Source of the DNA: Acuticoccus sp963704595
GTDB lineage: Bacteria > Pseudomonadota > Alphaproteobacteria > Rhizobiales > Amorphaceae
Assembly: GCA_963704595.1 (NCBI GenBank)
Contig: OY969922.1
Coordinates: forward strand, 1,240,001-1,304,000
Direction: 5' to 3'
Length of the DNA: 64,000 nucleotides
In this document: positions 60,332 through 64,000 of the stretch, piece by piece
How the letters are laid out: each line of letters opens with the position of its first letter
Numbering within the stretch: the stretch's first letter is position 1
Notes under the pieces: model-generated
The model's input: the letters and a program-made list of their open reading frames with translations, nothing else
Told to the model about the DNA's origin: nothing
The model's database searches: none
Translations under genes and position numbers: made by a program

Positions 60332-61847
60332 ACGGTCGAACCGTTCGTGCCGCGGCGGCGGAGACGCCTACGGGGGCACTTAGAAAGGCCTCATCTTGCG
60401 CTGCCTTCGCTATCTCGTCCCCTTTATCAGCCATCGCGGAAACCGCCTCGTTGTAGTCAAGCCCAGTTGTTTGCCGCAGCGGCCCAAAAAGATCGCGGAC
60501 AGCTTCGGTTCCTGCAGCATATGCAGCTGGACCAATAGCAGTCTGCTCCCCGCCGCAGCGGCGTTGTTCTGCCTCGGAGGACAACACCCCGCGGCTCACC
60601 GAGCAGCGAACTCGGCTACCGTGCAGCCCGAGCCGCGTGACTGTCATCGGCCCAAATTCAAACCCTATTGCAAGGCCTAAGTCTTCAATGCCAACATCGG
60701 CCTCCTGCAGCTTCGTGATTGCAAGCTCGAAGCTCGAACGAAGGCCTCCTGCGCAAAGCGTTGCCGTGCTGATGGTCTCCTCAGCGTCTGTAGTCCGCGA
60801 TGTGCCCTCGCAAAGAAGTCCGTGAACGCAGTCGCCGATGAAACGGACGCGCCGACCATCGAATTCGCTCGACAGAACTCGAGCAAGCTCAGCGCGAATG
60901 ACATGTAGCACGCGCACAACGTCCTCAGGTTTGTTATCGATGTTTCCATCAACGTAGGCGGTGAACCCCGACAGATCAGCGTATACGCTGACGGCGTCCT
61001 GTCGCCTAGAATTACCCGGTGTAAGCATAGCAATATCTAGGGTCCGAAGCGGTGGCGCGGCTCGAGTGAATGCGAAAGCACCGATCGGGTGCTTCTCTAG
61101 GTCCTCCTTCCAATCAGAGACAATCTCATCCTTCGTTACTTCCAGAGCGGCTTTCTCTTGGCATTGCTCTATCTCCGCTTTCGTCAGCGGTGTTGCTGCG
61201 GGATTAGTTACCTCTTTTAGGCCAATTGCCCAGCGCGCAGCGTTTGTCAGAAAAATTCCCTTTGCAGTGCCGCCTCCGCTCATCTTCGCAGCGTGGTTTG
61301 CAGGCCCGCCTAGGAATAGCGGTTCGCGATCGCCGCTCCGACCGTTATTCACGGCCAATGTTGTCCCAGTGCAGATCCCGACGCGCACTTTCGCGTTGGG
61401 AATGTACTCGTCCTCTTCTCCCGTCTCCCTCAGCACGTCAATTGCGAGTTGAGATATAGAGACTGCACGATGCACCCTCTTTGATTCGGCATCATCATCA
61501 GTGTTGTAAGGTTTTGTAACGAGCGCATGGAGCCGCTGATTGTGAAAGTCGACACGGCGAGCTTGTGTTCGCTGAAGGATTCGGTCTACAGCACGATAGT
61601 GAAGGTTCAAAAACCGGAGGGTTCTTTTGTGGCAAGTCTCTCCTTCGGTGTTTGTAACATGCAGCATTTCATCAATATTTTTAATATCGATGTAGATGTG
61701 CGCTCCATGTACCCTATACGCCTTGTGTGTAGGGATTTTATTTAGGGATAGCTCCCTGGTATACTCAACAACTTCAACGTCCCGTACGTCGGCAAGTTTA
61801 GAGTCGATGTGTTTGGAGGCTCGATTATAATTCCAGGTGCGTGCCAT
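60315..61847 (-). CDS. pycC: Pycsar-type nucleotide cyclase with two cyclase domains
   Basis: 510 residues from ATG 61847 (MARTWNYNRASKHIDSKLAD). Domain 1, about 44-210: HIYIDIKNIDEML with Asp54, RRVDFHNQRLHALV, and LGGPANHAAKM with the transition-state-type Asn184. Domain 2, about 283-440: VSVYADLSGFTAYVD with Asp291 and RRVRFIGDCVHGLL with Asp339, the two metal-binding Asp of class III cyclases. In domain 1 the second Asp is replaced (Gln104), and in domain 2 the Asn-x3-Arg motif is not visible, so the domains look complementary, making one composite site. The operon with a cNMP-binding membrane effector identifies it as PycC-like, producing cCMP or cUMP on infection; the nucleotide cannot be told. 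GC content is lower than the surroundings. Confidence 0.85.
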   Translation of the reverse strand: MARTWNYNRASKHIDSKLADVRDVEVVEYTRELSLNKIPTHKAYRVHGAHIYIDIKNIDEMLHVTNTEGETCHKRTLRFLNLHYRAVDRILQRTQARRVDFHNQRLHALVTKPYNTDDDAESKRVHRAVSISQLAIDVLRETGEEDEYIPNAKVRVGICTGTTLAVNNGRSGDREPLFLGGPANHAAKMSGGGTAKGIFLTNAARWAIGLKEVTNPAATPLTKAEIEQCQEKAALEVTKDEIVSDWKEDLEKHPIGAFAFTRAAPPLRTLDIAMLTPGNSRRQDAVSVYADLSGFTAYVDGNIDNKPEDVVRVLHVIRAELARVLSSEFDGRRVRFIGDCVHGLLCEGTSRTTDAEETISTATLCAGGLRSSFELAITKLQEADVGIEDLGLAIGFEFGPMTVTRLGLHGSRVRCSVSRGVLSSEAEQRRCGGEQTAIGPAAYAAGTEAVRDLFGPLRQTTGLDYNEAVSAMADKGDEIAKAAQDEAFLSAPVGVSAAAARTVRPYARSG

Positions 61848-62431
61848 AACTCTCGCTCGAAAAGGGGTGCTATTGCCACGGCCCCGCAAAGTGATAAACG
61901 GCCGTTTATGGTCTGTTCTGCCACATGGGTGTATTTGTTTGGCACTTCAAGCTTTCGATGACGAGAACTTATCCCCGCCCCACCCCCTCATGCCACACTC
62001 CCCCCGTCGCCTGGCTCCAAGGGGAGGCGTGCCGGACCGTCCGCCACGAGAGACAGGGGCTTCGGTTGCCGTGAGGGGCGGGGGGTAACGGTCCCCGCGC
62101 CGCACGGTGGACCGGGTGAGGCTGCGTGTCGGTCCGGCAGACGCCGGGCCTCCCGAGAGGGCAGGGCGCGTCCAACATAAATCCGCCTCAGCGGGCGGAG
62201 GGACGAAAGCAAGGCGGGCAAGAAGGCGCCCGAGCCGAGGCCCCGTGCGCAGCAACCGGCAGTCGCCGGCCGGCGGAACGCCACCACCCGCGAAAAGCCG
62301 AAAGGATGGGACGCGGGTCGCGGCTCATTCTAAAACTTACAGCGAGCCGCACCCGCGTCCCGCCTTTCCCGAACCTTGCGCCGCCCCGCGCGAGGCCGCT
62401 GCCGCACGCGCAGAGCCCCGCGCGACGCCCG
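61848..62431. other. Non-coding gap between the defence operon and the ROK regulator gene
   Basis: 584 bases. The first 110 are AT-richer and should contain the leftward promoter of the cyclase operon; from about 61970 composition returns abruptly to the GC-rich chromosomal level, marking the right border of the transferred block. Frames here are Pro/Arg/Gly-rich without ribosome sites. No integrase, tRNA or direct repeat was found at either border. Confidence 0.5.
62308..62361. repeat. Long inverted repeat downstream of the ROK gene
   Basis: Left arm 62308-62326 pairs with right arm 62344-62361 with one bulged base, over a 17-base loop; a weaker extension (aaagg-x2-ggga with tccc-x2-cttt) enlarges the stem. 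It lies 70 bases after the stop of the ROK regulator on the minus strand and could terminate its transcript, though only a short T-run follows. Confidence 0.6.
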
Positions 62432-63592
62432 TCAGCCCGCGGCAACGCTCCAGTCCTGCGAGAAGCGGGCCGACATCACCGCCGCCGCCGCGCCGGACGC
62501 CTTCGCCCACTGCGCGTTGTGCCCGATCCCGGTCGGCACGGCGACGCCGCGGGCGGCGAACTCGGCCGCCACCATCGCCGCCAGCGCCTCCAGATGCGGT
62601 GCGGCGAGCGGGGCCACCAGCACGGTCTTCGGCACGTCGAGAAAGGCGAGGAGGCCGACCACCGCGCCGGTGATCTCACGGGTGACGTCGGCGCCCCATG
62701 CGGCGAGCACCGGGAGGGCAGCGTCCGGCAGCGTCTCGCCCATCCACAGGCCGTCGAGGCCGATCCCCGCCGCCGCCAGCCGCGCCTCGAGGTCGCTCAT
62801 CCCCGAGAGGGCGACGAGGCGGTCGTCGAATCCCACCTGCGCCTGCCCGTTGAGGACCACCCGCGCCTGCGCCCCGGCGCCGATGTGGCAGTAGACGAAC
62901 CGGTCGTCCCCGCCGCCGTAGAGGATCTGGCCGATCGCCGCGCTGGTCGCATCGTCGACGATGACGCAAGGGAGGCCCGTCGCGGCGGTGAGCCGGTTCT
63001 CGATGTCGCCGAGCCCCGCCTCCGGCACGAACCCCTCGCCGGACCCCTCCGGCCGCGGCCCGCCCGGCGCTTCCGGCATTGCCCCCCAGTGCGCCTTGTT
63101 GACGCCGAGCCCCAGCCCCAGGCAACGCGTGCGCACCATCGCCGGCGCCCCAGCCAGGACCTCCGCGGCCAGCGCGATCACCTGCGCCCCAAGCCCCTCG
63201 TCGTCCGCAATCGGCCGCCGCAACGTCCCGCGCAGATTGCCGCGAAAGTCGAGGACGCAAACATCGACCACCTTGACGCCGACATAGACGCCGAGCGCGA
63301 AAACCCCGTCCGGGTTGAGCGAGAACGGCGTCGTCGGCGGCCCGACCCTGCCGCGGCTCGATTCCTCCTCCGCCACCAGCCCGTCCTTCAGCAGCGCCCG
63401 GATCAGCACCGAGACCGTCTGCGCCGAAAGCCCGGTCCTCTGCCCGATCTCGAAGCGCGACAGCGTCTTCTCCCGGCGCAAGAGATCGAGGACCAGCCGC
63501 TCGTTGTGGCTGCGAACGCTCGTCTGGTTGAGCCCGCCCGCCCTGGCACGCGCCAGAAGCACCGGCGCAGGGGCAAAGCGCATGTCCGGCAC
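62432..63592 (-). CDS. ROK-family transcriptional regulator
   Basis: 386 residues. N-terminal MarR-like helix-turn-helix about 30-85 (RFEIGQRTGLSAQTVSVLIR and LLKDGLVAEE), then an actin-like ROK sugar-kinase fold: FALGVYVGVKVVDVCVLDFR, VDDATSAAIGQILYGGGDDR and YCHIGAGAQARVVLNG. The ROK zinc motif CxCGxxGC is not present, which is common in diverged ROK regulators. Binds a sugar and controls sugar-catabolic genes. GTG 63592 is 9 bases after the SGNH hydrolase stop; ATG 63583 is the alternative start. Confidence 0.9.
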   Translation of the reverse strand: MPDMRFAPAPVLLARARAGGLNQTSVRSHNERLVLDLLRREKTLSRFEIGQRTGLSAQTVSVLIRALLKDGLVAEEESSRGRVGPPTTPFSLNPDGVFALGVYVGVKVVDVCVLDFRGNLRGTLRRPIADDEGLGAQVIALAAEVLAGAPAMVRTRCLGLGLGVNKAHWGAMPEAPGGPRPEGSGEGFVPEAGLGDIENRLTAATGLPCVIVDDATSAAIGQILYGGGDDRFVYCHIGAGAQARVVLNGQAQVGFDDRLVALSGMSDLEARLAAAGIGLDGLWMGETLPDAALPVLAAWGADVTREITGAVVGLLAFLDVPKTVLVAPLAAPHLEALAAMVAAEFAARGVAVPTGIGHNAQWAKASGAAAAVMSARFSQDWSVAAG

Positions 63593-63598
63593 GAGGCG

Positions 63599-64000
63599 TC
63601 AGCCGCCCGTGCGGTTCGCAGGGAGCGGCGCCCAGCCGATCAGCTCCACCTGCCGCGCCATCGCCTCACCCAGCTCGCGGTGCCCCGTGAGGTCGAGGTG
63701 AAACCCGTCCTCCGCATACCCGGTGACGGCACTCCCCGCGTCGAAGAAGTGCACCTCCAGCGCATCCGCAACCTTCTCGTACTCCGCCGCAAGCTCCAGC
63801 GACTTCTCATGCCCCCCGCGAAACACCGGCTCCCAGTCCCCGAGGTCCGCCCTGGTCGGCGGCGGCGAAACCAGAATGACCTCCGGCATCACGCCCAGCC
63901 GGTTCACCCCCAGCCCGCGAATGTCCTCGATCAGCACCCTGACCCCCATCGCAATCTCGCTCGCCGGCTTGTTGAACCGGATCTTGAGATCGTTGGTCCC
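63599..64000 (-). CDS. SGNH/GDSL hydrolase, 5' part beyond the right edge
   Basis: Only the last 133 codons are inside the window; the frame remains open to 64000. Block III GTNDLK stands at the edge and block V reads EDGFHLDLTGHRELGEAM, supplying the catalytic Asp/His pair of SGNH esterases; PEVILVSPPP lies between, as in the arylesterase-like subgroup. The nucleophile Ser block (GDS) is outside. Probably deacetylates or de-esterifies a carbohydrate or small ester; it precedes the ROK regulator by 7 bases, so the two are likely one operon. Confidence 0.85.
   Translation of the reverse strand, partial: GTNDLKIRFNKPASEIAMGVRVLIEDIRGLGVNRLGVMPEVILVSPPPTRADLGDWEPVFRGGHEKSLELAAEYEKVADALEVHFFDAGSAVTGYAEDGFHLDLTGHRELGEAMARQVELIGWAPLPANRTGG

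Noticed and set aside
58624..62000. Mobile element carrying the defence operon
   Set aside because: Composition suggests transfer, but no integrase, transposase, tRNA gene or flanking direct repeat could be found in the window.
61947..62287. Short minus-strand frames between the cyclase operon and the ROK gene
   Set aside because: Pro/Arg/Gly-rich, overlap a hairpin region and lack start signals.
1..64000. CRISPR arrays, rRNA and tRNA genes
   Set aside because: No regularly spaced repeats and no conserved rRNA or tRNA sequence segments were recognised on either strand.

Overview
The window comes from a high-GC Gram-negative bacterium, most likely an alphaproteobacterium of the Hyphomicrobiales/Rhodobacterales type. 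This rests on the very GC-rich coding bias, dense operons with 4-bp ATGA/GTGA overlaps, many ABC uptake operons, FadR-type GntR and ROK regulators, and a Wza/Wzc/Wzx/Wzy polysaccharide locus. Species cannot be fixed from the sequence alone. No rRNA, tRNA, CRISPR array, transposase or integrase was seen.

Layout. (1) 1-7.8 kb, minus strand: a peptide-type ABC uptake operon (EamA exporter, solute-binding protein, intrinsic terminator, two permeases, fused double ATPase), then a DUF475/TerC-like membrane protein and a four-carbon acid-sugar kinase cut by the left edge. (2) 8.0-12.3 kb, plus strand: a carbon-catabolic operon (sialidase-like protein, PdxA-type dehydrogenase, DapA-type aldolase, iron-type alcohol dehydrogenase) with a converging GntR regulator. 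(3) 13.3-22.5 kb, plus strand: a branched-chain-type ABC importer with a cupin, an FAD monooxygenase and two amidohydrolases, which looks like uptake and breakdown of a nitrogenous ring or amide compound. (4) 22.5-57 kb: a complete Wzx/Wzy-type exopolysaccharide locus (ManC, GalE, initiating sugar transferase, glycosyltransferases, export protein, tyrosine autokinase, polymerase, flippase, methyltransferases, a beta-helix protein and a Crp-type regulator). A three-protein hybrid NRPS/PKS line is inserted in it and translationally coupled to the sugar transferase: A-PCP; KS-AT-ACP-aminotransferase-C-A-PCP; C-(remnant A)-PCP-TE. (5) 57.9-58.6 kb: a MarC-family protein. (6) 58.6-61.85 kb: a lower-GC three-gene operon that reads as a Pycsar-type anti-phage system, with a double-domain nucleotide cyclase, an E2-like protein and a cNMP-binding transmembrane effector. 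(7) 62.4-64 kb: a ROK regulator and an SGNH hydrolase cut by the right edge.

How the genes work together. The 22-57 kb block can make, flip, polymerise and export a sugar polymer, and its NRPS/PKS could add a beta-amino-acid/glycine-containing group or make a co-regulated peptide. The Pycsar-like operon is an independent defence module: infection-triggered cyclic nucleotide would open or oligomerise the membrane effector, and the E2-like protein is an unusual third partner.

Quality warning. Between about 4.9 and 22.1 kb at least 18 single-base frame breaks interrupt otherwise well-preserved genes. Almost all are one-base insertions, and removing them restores family-length proteins. They are probably consensus sequence errors rather than decay, and those genes are listed as frameshifted. 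The 22-57 kb block is almost free of them.
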